DNA from: a candidate division TA06 bacterium
GTDB lineage: Bacteria > Edwardsbacteria > AC1 > EtOH8
Length of the DNA stretch: 64,000 nt
NCBI GenBank assembly: GCA_016235665.1
Contig: JACRJI010000016.1
Span: 1 to 64,000, forward strand
Direction of reading: 5' to 3'
A model generated the notes under the pieces. It was given only the letters and a program-made list of their open reading frames with translations, did not search any database and had not been told where the DNA came from. Shown piece by piece: positions 1 to 7,738 of the stretch. The position numbers and the translations under genes are program-made. Positions within the stretch are counted from its first letter, which is position 1. Each line of letters begins with the position of its first letter.

Positions 1-129
1 CTGGGCCAGACCCTGCTCCGACAGGTACTTCGTGATCGCGCTGGTCAGGGTCGTCTTGCCGTGGTCCACGTGACCGATCGTCCCGATATTCACGTGAGGC
101 TTCTTACGCTCAAATTTTGCTTTGGCCAT
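1..129 (-). CDS. tuf: Elongation factor Tu, N-terminal part (cut by window edge)
   Basis: The 43 visible codons read [19 protein letters not shown] and then the P-loop [10 protein letters not shown], the signature of the EF-Tu GTPase that delivers aminoacyl-tRNA to the ribosome. Only the start of domain I lies in the window; the rest continues past base 1. The ATG is preceded by AGGAG about 8 bases upstream. It lies about 140 bp downstream of tRNA-Thr(GGT) on the same strand, the usual tRNA-tuf arrangement, so both are probably transcribed together from the promoter at 427-454. Confidence 0.97.
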   Translation of the reverse strand, partial: MAKAKFERKKPHVNIGTIGHVDHGKTTLTSAITKYLSEQGLAQ

Positions 130-235
130 GATGGTTTCTCCTATGATGATCTTTGGATTATTTTCTTTTCCCACTAAAACTTGTCCTGAGTTAGCCATGG
201 CGGATCGAAGGAAACGCTAAATGTCAGTTTAGCGC

Positions 236-260
236 TTTTCGTGCGTTTCGTGGGCGGTAA
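236..260. repeat. Dispersed TTTCGTG-type intergenic repeat
   Basis: The stretch contains two TTTCGTG/TTCGTGGG units close together. Similar units occur at 9949-9965, 30304-30323, 36850-36880, 36955-36980 and 39063-39133, always between genes. Confidence 0.5.
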
Positions 261-265
261 TTATC

Positions 266-341
<76 letters not shown>

Positions 342-617
342 TTTTATCCGTAAAAACAATAATAGACCCCTGCCCCCAAGGCTTTAATTTTTTACTTGGG
401 GGCTAATTTTGAGGCAAAGAATATCTATTATATCAAAAAATCTGTAAAAGTCAATACAAAAATTGGATTTACCACCATTTTTTCTACCGGCTAAACCGCC
501 AAAACCGTACCTGAGTCATCTGGAACTTTATGTATCTCCCGTTCCCCGTTCTGAAACAACCATCTGTTCCCTATCATCTAACCCCAATGATCCGTTCCCT
601 GTTATCTATTCCCAAGT
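342..617. other. Intergenic region upstream of tRNA-Thr
   Basis: No gene is seen here. A hairpin has arms GCCCCCAAG at 372-380 and CTTGGGGGC at 395-403, with no clear U-tract in either direction. The promoter for tRNA-Thr lies at 427-454. From 535 to 615 the sequence is a degenerate run of GTTCCC/TTCCC-rich words; short reading frames across it have no ribosome site or recognisable product. Confidence 0.5.
427..454 (-). promoter_or_regulatory. Sigma70-type promoter for tRNA-Thr-tuf
   Basis: On the minus strand a -35 TTGACT (454-449) is followed after 16 bp by a perfect -10 TATAAT (432-427). It lies about 85 bp upstream of the mature tRNA-Thr and is the only good promoter ahead of tRNA-Thr and tuf. 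Confidence 0.75.
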
Positions 618-655
618 CTTGGTGCGCCTGGCCCGAGTCGAACGGGCGACCTGCG
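618..655 (-). repeat. tRNA-Arg 3'-end fragment (att-like direct repeat)
   Basis: These 38 bp are identical to 4607-4644, which covers the 3' half of the intact tRNA-Arg(TCG): T-arm, 3' acceptor strand and CCA. The match stops abruptly at both ends. The fragment lacks the D- and anticodon arms, so it is not a working tRNA. It marks the far boundary of the AT-rich island that ends at the intact tRNA, the classic footprint of integration into a tRNA 3' end. Confidence 0.9.
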
Positions 656-686
656 CCGGATACGCACTATTCAACTATTTACAGCG

Positions 687-3476
687 TTATTTTACAACAA
701 CCAGTTTCTTTATCGCCTGGTAATCTCCAGCATTTAATTTATAGAAATATACGCCACTGGCAGCTTTGGCGGCATCCCAAGCAATTGTATAATGACCCGG
801 CTTCTGATTACCCATTTCGAATTGTTTTACCACCTGACCTGAAATATTATAAATATTTAGTTTCACGTTGGATGATTTTGGCAATTGGTATTTAAATGAT
901 GTGAGCCTATTCGTCGGGTTAGGATAACTTGGCGAAAGGGCATACTGCAAAGGTATGTTATTAATAATATGCTGTTCGACATTTTTGGGTTCTTTCTCGT
1001 TTCCTCCAGTTACACCATTGTTAACATAAGGAAAAGAAAAACTGGGGTAATTATAAATATCCAAATGTTCAACGGCCTCAGCAGTAAACGTGCTACCCAA
1101 CTCTACATTAAAACCGCCGAGTAGATCTATATACCCGCTTGTTTTTTCCGTTGTGAATTTTATGCGACTACTGCCAGTAATATTAGTATTACTTGCCGAA
1201 ACATAATTAACACCATATAATTCATCATATACTGTTTGATAGTTATTTATTGTTGTGTCAATAGCTGATTGATAGTAAGGAACAATCTTATAAAACCTAC
1301 CTTCACCCGGGTTCAGTGTAACTGTCAAGCTATACGATGTATCGCGCGAAGGGAATATTTTACCGTTACCCCACGCATAAGTGCAATTGCAGAAAGTGTC
1401 AGCTTCTGCAGTATCGGCAATTATGTGTTTCAAACGGAATGGATAGGGATAGTTGAATTTTAATGATATGCTGCTTGTATCGATAACTGTTGCACAGTTT
1501 GTTGTTCTTCTGTTAACAAGCATGAAATACTTCTCATTATTGTCTGTAAAAAGACCTACATCCATATACAAAGTACTGCCTGGGGCTTTCACGGCCTTAA
1601 TAAAACCATTTGGATATTGGATCTCAGAGCCATTTCTCAGGCTATCAATACCATAAACAATGTCACTTGTTCCGCGTTTTAGAATACCACCGATTTTCTT
1701 CAATAAGAGATGCGCTGTATCAACTGCATACATCTGTGGAGTACAATACCAGCCACCACTATCAGGATTATATTGTTTTAAACCTTTCACTACAACATTA
1801 GCAGTGCTATCACTGCCCCAGTATTCATAGGTTAAGCCTTTTGCCCCATAGCATAATGCTTCGTAAATCTGTAGTTTTACTTCTTCACTCGTCGGGAAAC
1901 GTGCCCCACCAATGTCACCAGTCTGAACCCAACCATATGTCTGTATACTGTTAATAAAATTTCTCTGTCTACTTTTACATAAAGTTCTCGCAGACTGTAA
2001 TTGAAAAGATATTTGTCTTACAATCCACTGATAGTCCTCTTCGGTGCTTACTCCGGCAGTATTAACTCCAATATTATGCAAAGAGTCTCGTGGATTTATG
2101 CCAAACGGCATTATATGTGTAGCCAAATTTGGTGTATAGGCAGAATCATCGTTTGCATTTAAAAAATATCTGTAGCTGTGTACTTTATAAATATTCGTGT
2201 CCGGTGGGTAACCAATTTTTTCACACATATAGGGATAGTTTCTCCACACCATGTTTGAATAATTAATTCCGCCAAGGCTGTCCACAAAAAATTTATTGAT
2301 ACGATTATATGTACCATACGAATACGCTCGGATTTCATCAGAAATATAAATACCACCATAAGCAGTGATTGACGAACCTGCCATTTGTTTAATTTTTTCT
2401 TTCATCCTATTTAACGTAGCATAAATAGTATTATCATTAAGGCGTAAAGCCCGACCGAAAGTATCTTCAACACAAATTCTATCTACTACAATTTTGGTAT
2501 CGCCAATCCATGACAATGAATAACGAAAGGCATGATGCGTAAATGGTCTTTCATAGTATTGATTTCCCATACTCCAACCATCAATATCATAAACAATCGC
2601 ACTATCTTTTTGGAATCGAACAGTTTTTTCCACAAAAGCATTTAATGGCAAGCTATCCAAAGTTAAAATACTATACCAATGTGTTGTATCTGTATGATTT
2701 ATATGCACGTACGGCACTAACAACGTGTCGGCTTGGTCATCAATAACTTCTACATTTAAAGTACAAACGACAGCCGTCCCATTTTGTGCACCAGACAATC
2801 TCATTAGCCTAAACGTAGCATAGTATGGCATAAAAACACTTTGGGCCCCAAAATTAACTGTATTCCCACATTGAGGTATTTCTTGTTCCTTAATATCATG
2901 GTCGAACCATGTAGTATCACGGCACGGATATTCATATTTATATGCTGGATACCTAGCTTTTACTCCATTAATTACACGGCAAGCTTGTGATTGTCCTGGT
3001 TCGATGTACTGGGCATTAAAATACACACCCGACACACTGTCGGAAGCTCCTTCGACATTTGTATCTCTGACTGCGGTGGGGCATTTTACATAATAGTAGT
3101 TTGGGGCCGTTAAATTATTGTCTGCGTCTTGGGTGTCAACTTCACATTCATATATATTAGAATGACCTGCACCAATTATGGGTAAAATAATACCAGTAAC
3201 TGGATCTTTTAGTGAATTGATCATAACCTTAATACTACATGAAGCTGCTTCCTGAAATACTTGCCCTATTGTTGATTCTTCGTAATTGACCCATATAGAA
3301 TTGAATCCATGATGTTTTGCTGTATCAGGATGCTCATGCCAATCTGGATCATAACCTACACCAGGGCTACCTAAGCCACATGGAAAAAAAAATGTGCCAA
3401 TATAAAATGTCGTATCTTGTGCACTACATAAAGTTGTAATGCACCAGCAAGAAAGAAGAAATATTATTCTTTTCAT
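687..3476 (-). CDS. Large secreted protein with FlgD/T9SS-type C-terminal domain
   Basis: About 929 residues. The start at 3476 (ATG AAA AGA) is preferred over a GTG two codons earlier because AGGTG sits at the right distance. The N-terminus is a typical signal peptide (KRIIFLLSCWCITTLCSA). The last ~85 residues, from SPSYPNPTNRLTSFKYQLP to KLVVVK, form an Ig-like sorting domain of the FlgD/T9SS type A kind, with the characteristic NISGQVVKQ and GVYFYKL strands. The middle is not confidently recognised. Stretches such as GGIYISDEIRAYSYG and a later LTYEYWGSD could belong to a glycoside-hydrolase-like barrel, but this is weak. Composition is AT-rich, unlike the core genes. It follows the gene at 3499-4467 by 22 bp and is probably co-transcribed with it. 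Confidence 0.8.
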   Translation of the reverse strand: MKRIIFLLSCWCITTLCSAQDTTFYIGTFFFPCGLGSPGVGYDPDWHEHPDTAKHHGFNSIWVNYEESTIGQVFQEAASCSIKVMINSLKDPVTGIILPIIGAGHSNIYECEVDTQDADNNLTAPNYYYVKCPTAVRDTNVEGASDSVSGVYFNAQYIEPGQSQACRVINGVKARYPAYKYEYPCRDTTWFDHDIKEQEIPQCGNTVNFGAQSVFMPYYATFRLMRLSGAQNGTAVVCTLNVEVIDDQADTLLVPYVHINHTDTTHWYSILTLDSLPLNAFVEKTVRFQKDSAIVYDIDGWSMGNQYYERPFTHHAFRYSLSWIGDTKIVVDRICVEDTFGRALRLNDNTIYATLNRMKEKIKQMAGSSITAYGGIYISDEIRAYSYGTYNRINKFFVDSLGGINYSNMVWRNYPYMCEKIGYPPDTNIYKVHSYRYFLNANDDSAYTPNLATHIMPFGINPRDSLHNIGVNTAGVSTEEDYQWIVRQISFQLQSARTLCKSRQRNFINSIQTYGWVQTGDIGGARFPTSEEVKLQIYEALCYGAKGLTYEYWGSDSTANVVVKGLKQYNPDSGGWYCTPQMYAVDTAHLLLKKIGGILKRGTSDIVYGIDSLRNGSEIQYPNGFIKAVKAPGSTLYMDVGLFTDNNEKYFMLVNRRTTNCATVIDTSSISLKFNYPYPFRLKHIIADTAEADTFCNCTYAWGNGKIFPSRDTSYSLTVTLNPGEGRFYKIVPYYQSAIDTTINNYQTVYDELYGVNYVSASNTNITGSSRIKFTTEKTSGYIDLLGGFNVELGSTFTAEAVEHLDIYNYPSFSFPYVNNGVTGGNEKEPKNVEQHIINNIPLQYALSPSYPNPTNRLTSFKYQLPKSSNVKLNIYNISGQVVKQFEMGNQKPGHYTIAWDAAKAASGVYFYKLNAGDYQAIKKLVVVK

Positions 3477-3498
3477 TATCACACCTAACTATCTTCTT

Positions 3499-4467
3499 TT
3501 ATGGTGTTTTGGTTGCATTTGTGTCCAAACCCTTCCAATAACCATTGGTGTAACACCATAAATGTTTATCGGCAGAATCATAATATATCCAGCCATTACT
3601 TGGGCTCGTCGGCTTTGTCGATCTAGGTGTTAATTTTAAAATATCAGTAATTGTCGTTACACCGCTGGTATCTACAGAGAATCTTGCTTTACCCCCAGAG
3701 TGCAATCTAAAACTTATGGCATTAACATCAGCATTCCACGTAGGATATGTGCCTGCACCTTTAAAATTGATCTCACCACCTTCAGTTGAAGTATTTTGTG
3801 GGTCAAGAATTAATGTATCAAATTGGGCTGAGCCGTTTACCTCAAGTTTAGAAGATGGTGTTGCTGTCCCTATACCAACCTTACCATCGCTCAGAATATT
3901 AAATCTTTCAAAACCAGGATTGAATATTCTAAATCTATTTTGATAAACATCCAAGCACCATGATTTATAGGAAGTACTTGAACTATCAAACAATATTTGT
4001 CCACCTTCAATTCCAGCATAAGTAGAATCTTCTGCGGTTAGCCTTAAAACACGCGTTCTGACATCGCCTTTCACGTCAAGCTTATAAAGTGGTATTGGTT
4101 CTCCAAGACCAACCCTACCACTTGTTGTAATACTCATACCATGTGTAAATGAAACGCCATTGTTACCGGTATAGCCAATATAAAAATTATTTGGTTCAGA
4201 GCCAAAACCATAGCCTCTTTTTTGGATAAACCAAAAGACACCGGGGTATAATAAATCATTCAGCCGTAATTCAACGGCACTAGTAGTTCCACTACCATTT
4301 AAACGCATCACACAACCATCAGTAGTATTTGAATCAACTACATCTAATTTTACAATTTGCGATTTTGTCCCAATACCAACACGCCCATTAGCATTTACAT
4401 TGAGCTGGGTATATGCAATAGTGCTGAAGAAGTAACTTATTGTTAAGAGCATCATTATTTTTTTCAT
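3499..4467 (-). CDS. Secreted repeat protein with GxVGIGT motifs (adhesin/tail-fibre-like stalk)
   Basis: This 322-residue protein has a signal peptide (MKKIMMLLTISYFFSTIAYT) followed by spaced repeats: NGRVGIGTKS, SGRVGLGEP and DGKVGIGTATPSSKLEVNG. Such VGIGT...LDVxG repeats are common in long secreted or tail-fibre-like proteins of Bacteroidota-type bacteria and are thought to form beta-rich stalks. No S74 chaperone domain is visible at the C-terminus, which instead ends in a short aromatic WIYYDSADKHLWCYTNGYW segment. GAGG lies 8 bases before the ATG. It is the first gene after the promoter at 4507-4535 and is followed by the large secreted protein, suggesting a two-gene surface cassette inside the tRNA-Arg island. 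Confidence 0.75.
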   Translation of the reverse strand: MKKIMMLLTISYFFSTIAYTQLNVNANGRVGIGTKSQIVKLDVVDSNTTDGCVMRLNGSGTTSAVELRLNDLLYPGVFWFIQKRGYGFGSEPNNFYIGYTGNNGVSFTHGMSITTSGRVGLGEPIPLYKLDVKGDVRTRVLRLTAEDSTYAGIEGGQILFDSSSTSYKSWCLDVYQNRFRIFNPGFERFNILSDGKVGIGTATPSSKLEVNGSAQFDTLILDPQNTSTEGGEINFKGAGTYPTWNADVNAISFRLHSGGKARFSVDTSGVTTITDILKLTPRSTKPTSPSNGWIYYDSADKHLWCYTNGYWKGLDTNATKTP

Positions 4468-4506
4468 TTTAACCTCATTATTATAAATTGTTAATTTTCT
4501 TTTTTT

Positions 4507-4535
4507 ATTATACTATATTGTGCGTCAATTGTCAA
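4507..4535 (-). promoter_or_regulatory. Perfect sigma70 promoter of the island genes
   Basis: A -35 TTGACA (4535-4530), a 17-bp spacer and a -10 TATAAT (4512-4507) are all consensus. They lie about 40 bp before the start codon of the gene at 4467. The island therefore brings its own strong promoter. Confidence 0.85.
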
Positions 4536-4563
4536 ATATTATATTTTTGTGAACGACCGGTAT

Positions 4564-4603
4564 AAAAAAGTCTTCTCTTTATTGTAAAAGAGAAGACTTT
4601 TTT
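4564..4603 (-). terminator. Intrinsic terminator after tRNA-Arg
   Basis: A perfect 17-bp inverted repeat, AAAAAAGTCTTCTCTTT (4564-4580) with its complement at 4587-4603, carries A/T tails on both sides, so it can work in either direction. It ends tRNA-Arg transcription and insulates the island promoter. Confidence 0.85.
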
Positions 4604-4608
4604 ATACT

Positions 4609-4685
4609 TGGTGCGCCTGGCCCGAGTCGAACGGGCGACCTGCGGATTCGAAGTCCGACGCTCTATCCAGCTGAGCTACAGGCGC
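4609..4685 (-). tRNA. tRNA-Arg(TCG)
   Basis: A complete cloverleaf on the minus strand: acceptor arms GCGCCTG/CAGGCGC, D-arm AGCTCAGCTGGATAGAGC, anticodon loop CTTCGAA (TCG, decoding CGA), T-arm CCCGTTCGACTCGGG, discriminator A and encoded CCA. Its 3' half is duplicated exactly at 618-655, so it appears to be the insertion target of the neighbouring island. Confidence 0.96.
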
Positions 4686-4712
4686 ACTTGAATTGCTACC
4701 TTGATGCCGGGC

Positions 4713-4781
4713 TTCCTTGCGTCCAGTCCTGAGCGGCTCGACTTAGCTCGCAGAAGTCCTGTCGAAGGAAGCTACAGGCGC
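4713..4781. repeat. CTGAGC/GTCGAAG palindromic repeat with duplicated tRNA 5' end
   Basis: The stretch begins TTCCTTGCG and ends GTCGAAGGAA, with CTGAGCGG and CTGTCGAAGG units inside. It belongs to the same family as 26371-26389 and 62711-62772. Immediately after it, AGCTACAGGCGC (4770-4781) repeats the 12 bases that form the 5' end of tRNA-Arg at 4674-4685. Confidence 0.6.
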
Positions 4782-4823
4782 GGCTCAATTTACAGTTTAC
4801 AATTTGCAATTTAAATTTTGCAA

Positions 4824-6017
4824 TCAGCAATTGGAGAGAGCCTGGTCCAGATCCTCGATCACATCCTGGGGGTCCTCTATGCCCACCGCGATCCGCACAA
4901 AACCCGGGGTCATCCCCAGCGCCGCCAGGTCGGCCTCGGAATAGGACAGGTGGGTGGTGGAGGCCGGGTGGGTGACCAGGGTGTCCACGCTGCCCAGGCT
5001 GACCGCCAGCTTGCAGAGTTTGAGGTTGTTCTGGAACTTCCGGCCAGCCTCGCGCCCGCCCTTGATGTCGATGGCCAGCACCCCGCCGTAACCGCCGCTC
5101 ATCTGCTTCTTGGCCACGGCGTGGGAAGGACAGGACTCCAGGCCGGGATAGCAGGTCTTTTCCACCTTGGGATGCTTCTCCAGGAACCGGGCGATGATCA
5201 TGGCATTCTGGGAATGGCGCTCCACACGCAGGGGCAGGGTTTGCAGGCCCCGGGACATCAGCCAGGCGGTGAAGGGCGCCATGCTGCCGCCCAGGTTCTT
5301 GTAGGCGATGGGCTTCATCTTGTCGATCTCGGCCTTGGAGGCCACCACCACTCCGCCGGTGGTGTCGCCGTGACCGCAGATGTACTTGGTGGCCGAGTGC
5401 ATCACGATGTCGGCTCCCATCTGGATCGGCTTCTGCAGACAGGGGGTGGCGAAGGTGTTGTCCACCGCTACGGTTATCTGGCGGGCCTTGGCCGCCTTGA
5501 TGGTCTCGGCCAGGTCAACTATATCTAAAGTGGGATTGGCCGGAGTCTCCAGGTAGACCAGCTTGGTCCGGTCGTTGATCTTCTTGTCCAGCAGGTTGTG
5601 GATGTCGTTGGCCGGGACGTAGATGATCTCGATATTCATCTTGGGCAGCAGGTCCTTGAACAGCCCGAAGGTGCCGCCGTAGATGGGGGCCGAGGAGATG
5701 ATGTTGTCTCCGGGGCGGCAGTAAGTGAAGACGATGGCCGCGATGGCCGCCATGCCCGAGGCGAAGGAAAGGCCGTCGTCGGTGCCTTCCAGCAGGGCCA
5801 GCCGCTTTTCAAAATCCTGGCAGGTGGGGTTGCCCAGCCGGGAATAAACGAAGCCCGGCTCCTGGCCGGACATCACCGCCGCGCCGTGCTCGGCCGAATT
5901 GAAGACGAACTCCGAGGACTGGTAGATCGGCATGGAGACCGGCTTGATCTTGCTCAGGTCCTGCATCCCGCCCCCGTGCACCGCCAGGGTGTTGAACCGT
6001 ACTTTTCCGTGAGACAT
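4824..6017 (-). CDS. Trans-sulfuration PLP enzyme, methionine gamma-lyase-like
   Basis: This 397-residue Cys/Met-metabolism PLP enzyme probably cleaves or forms C-S bonds of methionine, homocysteine or cystathionine in the cytoplasm. Lys211 in HSATKYICGHGD is the PLP lysine; YSRLGNPT at 58-65, ASGMAAI near 86 and Asp186 in AVDNTF complete the fold signature. The GHGD motif after the lysine is typical of methionine gamma-lyases. However, the loop reads YGGTF at 113-117, where characterised methionine gamma-lyases have a catalytic Cys (YGCTF), so cystathionine gamma-lyase or -synthase activity is equally possible. Length is normal for the family. GAAGGG precedes the ATG. It lies downstream of the oadB cluster on the same strand with a 220-bp gap. 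Confidence 0.85.
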   Translation of the reverse strand: MSHGKVRFNTLAVHGGGMQDLSKIKPVSMPIYQSSEFVFNSAEHGAAVMSGQEPGFVYSRLGNPTCQDFEKRLALLEGTDDGLSFASGMAAIAAIVFTYCRPGDNIISSAPIYGGTFGLFKDLLPKMNIEIIYVPANDIHNLLDKKINDRTKLVYLETPANPTLDIVDLAETIKAAKARQITVAVDNTFATPCLQKPIQMGADIVMHSATKYICGHGDTTGGVVVASKAEIDKMKPIAYKNLGGSMAPFTAWLMSRGLQTLPLRVERHSQNAMIIARFLEKHPKVEKTCYPGLESCPSHAVAKKQMSGGYGGVLAIDIKGGREAGRKFQNNLKLCKLAVSLGSVDTLVTHPASTTHLSYSEADLAALGMTPGFVRIAVGIEDPQDVIEDLDQALSNC

Positions 6018-6239
6018 TTTTTCGCCCTTCTATGAATTTGTTTTAAAAAAAGATTGCATCCGTAAGGAAACCAGCCATTGCGCCGAAGCGAAGCATGGCA
6101 GTAAAATGCAGGAATTATTTTTTGGGCAAATGACACTATTTCATGTTAAACTGAACATTTCCCAAAATAATCTTTCTGATCTGCGTGAATCAGCGTCTGT
6201 AAAAGTTTCGTTTCATCCCGACCAGTGGAGGATATCAGA
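6018..6239. other. Intergenic spacer with inverted repeat
   Basis: No gene is seen. CCCAAAATAATC near 6160 and AATTATTTTTTGGG near 6115 can pair imperfectly on one strand. I see no clear sigma70 promoter, so whether the lyase gene is transcribed independently of oadB is open. Confidence 0.35.
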
Positions 6240-7364
6240 TTACTTTAACAGGGAGATCAGCACCCCGGCCGCCATGGCCGTGCCCAGCACCCCGGCCACG
6301 TTTGGTCCCATGGCATGCATCAAAAGAAAGTTGTGCTTGTTCTCCCGCTGCCCCTCCACCTGTGTCACCCGGGCCGCCATCGGAACCGCCGAGACCCCGG
6401 CCGAGCCGATCAGGGGGTTGATCTTTCCTCCGCTGAGGACGTAGAACAGTTTCCCCAGCAGCATCCCCCCGAAGGTGCTGAACCCGAAGGCGATCAGCCC
6501 CAGGGCCACGATCTTCAGGGTTGATAGGCTGAGGAAATTGGCGGCTTCCATGGTGGACCCCACCGAGGCCCCCAGCAGGATGGTGACTATGTTGCACATT
6601 TCATTCTGCAGGGTCTTGGAAAGCCGCTCGGTCACCCCGCTCTCCCGGATGATGTTCCCCAGCATCATGGTCCCGATCAGGGCTATGGCCTGGGGCAGCA
6701 GCAGGGCGGTGATGATGGAAATGGCGATGGGAAACGCGATCCGCTCCCGGTGGCTGACCTGCCGCAGCTGCTTCATCTCGGTGGTCCGTTCCTTTTTGGT
6801 GGTCATCAGCCGCATGATGGGCGGCTGGATCAGAGGAACCAGCGACATGTAGGTGTAAGCCGCCACCGCGATCGGGCCCAGCAGGTGCGGGGCCAGCTTG
6901 CCGGCGGTGAAGATGGCGGTGGGGCCGTCGGCCCCGCCGATGATGCCGATGGCGGCCGCCTCGGGCAAACTGAAACCCAGCGACACCGCGATCAGCAGGG
7001 CGGCGAACACTCCGAACTGGGCGGCCGCACCCAGCAGGAAAGTGATGGGATTGGCCAGCAGCGGCCCGAAATCCGTCAAAGCGCCTATGACCATGAACAT
7101 CATGGTGGGCAGCACCTCGGTATTGACCCCCACGTTGTAGACCATGGTCAGCAGGCCCTCGGTCCCCACCACGTTGGACAGCGGCAGGTTGGCCAAAAAG
7201 GCCCCGAAACCGATGGGCAGCAGCAGCAGCGGTTCGAAGCCCTTGAAGATCGCCAGGTACACCAGCACCAGCGAGACCAGGATCATGATGCCGCTGCCCA
7301 GGGAGAGATTCGCCATCCCGGACATCTGGACCAGCTTTGACAGATGTTCAAAAATGATGCTCAT
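6240..7364 (-). CDS. oadB: Sodium-pumping decarboxylase beta subunit (OadB/MmdB/GcdB family)
   Basis: This 374-residue integral membrane protein is the carboxybiotin decarboxylase that couples release of CO2 to outward Na+ pumping. Hydrophobic helices run throughout. The Na+-site segment [17 protein letters not shown] is present, as are [11 protein letters not shown] and [14 protein letters not shown], all family hallmarks. The start at 7364 was chosen because ATG overlaps the upstream stop as ATGA and AGAGGAG lies at the right distance; a longer frame upstream would overlap the previous gene. It is the last gene of etfB-etfA-oadG-oadB. No biotin carrier or carboxyltransferase alpha subunit is in the window, so the substrate (oxaloacetate, methylmalonyl-CoA or glutaconyl-CoA) cannot be assigned. 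Confidence 0.93.
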   Translation of the reverse strand: MSIIFEHLSKLVQMSGMANLSLGSGIMILVSLVLVYLAIFKGFEPLLLLPIGFGAFLANLPLSNVVGTEGLLTMVYNVGVNTEVLPTMMFMVIGALTDFGPLLANPITFLLGAAAQFGVFAALLIAVSLGFSLPEAAAIGIIGGADGPTAIFTAGKLAPHLLGPIAVAAYTYMSLVPLIQPPIMRLMTTKKERTTEMKQLRQVSHRERIAFPIAISIITALLLPQAIALIGTMMLGNIIRESGVTERLSKTLQNEMCNIVTILLGASVGSTMEAANFLSLSTLKIVALGLIAFGFSTFGGMLLGKLFYVLSGGKINPLIGSAGVSAVPMAARVTQVEGQRENKHNFLLMHAMGPNVAGVLGTAMAAGVLISLLK

Positions 7365-7726
7365 TTCAGGTTGCTCCTCTGGGCCGCTTCCTGCAGGGAG
7401 ACTATCCTCCACGAGCTTTCCGGGCCGGAGGCATTCCTGTCCGGCTGGGAGATGGCTACGGATCCGGGTTCAACGCCAAGCTCCGACGTCAATGCTCCCA
7501 TTACTATGGCAGTCAGCTCCTCCTCTTCCCCGTTCTCATTCACGTGGACTGCCGGGATCTCAGGCGAAGGACCACCCAGGAGATGGACCACCGGCTTGTC
7601 GTTCCGGCCAGCTGCGGTGCCCACTACATATATCACCCCGGCCATTATGGCCAGGGCGATGAAGACTATGCTCTGGGAAATCACGCAGACGGTCAGGGCT
7701 CCGCCCATTCCGGTAAAATCTGCCAT
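7361..7726 (-). CDS. OadG-like small membrane subunit of sodium pump decarboxylase
   Basis: The protein has 121 residues, with one N-terminal membrane helix ([20 protein letters not shown]) and a charged cytoplasmic tail ending in [18 protein letters not shown]. The tail carries [14 protein letters not shown], matching the OadG/gamma-delta subunits that anchor the carboxyltransferase to the beta subunit. The stop codon overlaps the oadB start (ATGA), and the gene starts 12 bp after etfA, so all are in one transcript. The SSWR stretch in the tail resembles the end of known OadG-type subunits. Confidence 0.8.
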   Translation of the reverse strand: MADFTGMGGALTVCVISQSIVFIALAIMAGVIYVVGTAAGRNDKPVVHLLGGPSPEIPAVHVNENGEEEELTAIVMGALTSELGVEPGSVAISQPDRNASGPESSWRIVSLQEAAQRSNLK

Positions 7727-7738
7727 TTTTCCTTTCTT

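Noticed and set aside
618-655. A second functional tRNA-Arg
   Set aside because: Only the 3' half is present; the D-arm and anticodon arm are missing.
463-895. Small plus-strand frames near the tRNA-Arg fragment
   Set aside because: They cross the repeat boundary and the end of the secreted-protein gene and have no supporting signals.
687-4607. A prophage, suggested by the tail-fibre-like repeats
   Set aside because: No integrase, capsid, terminase or tail gene is present; the repeat protein has a signal peptide, pointing to a secreted protein.
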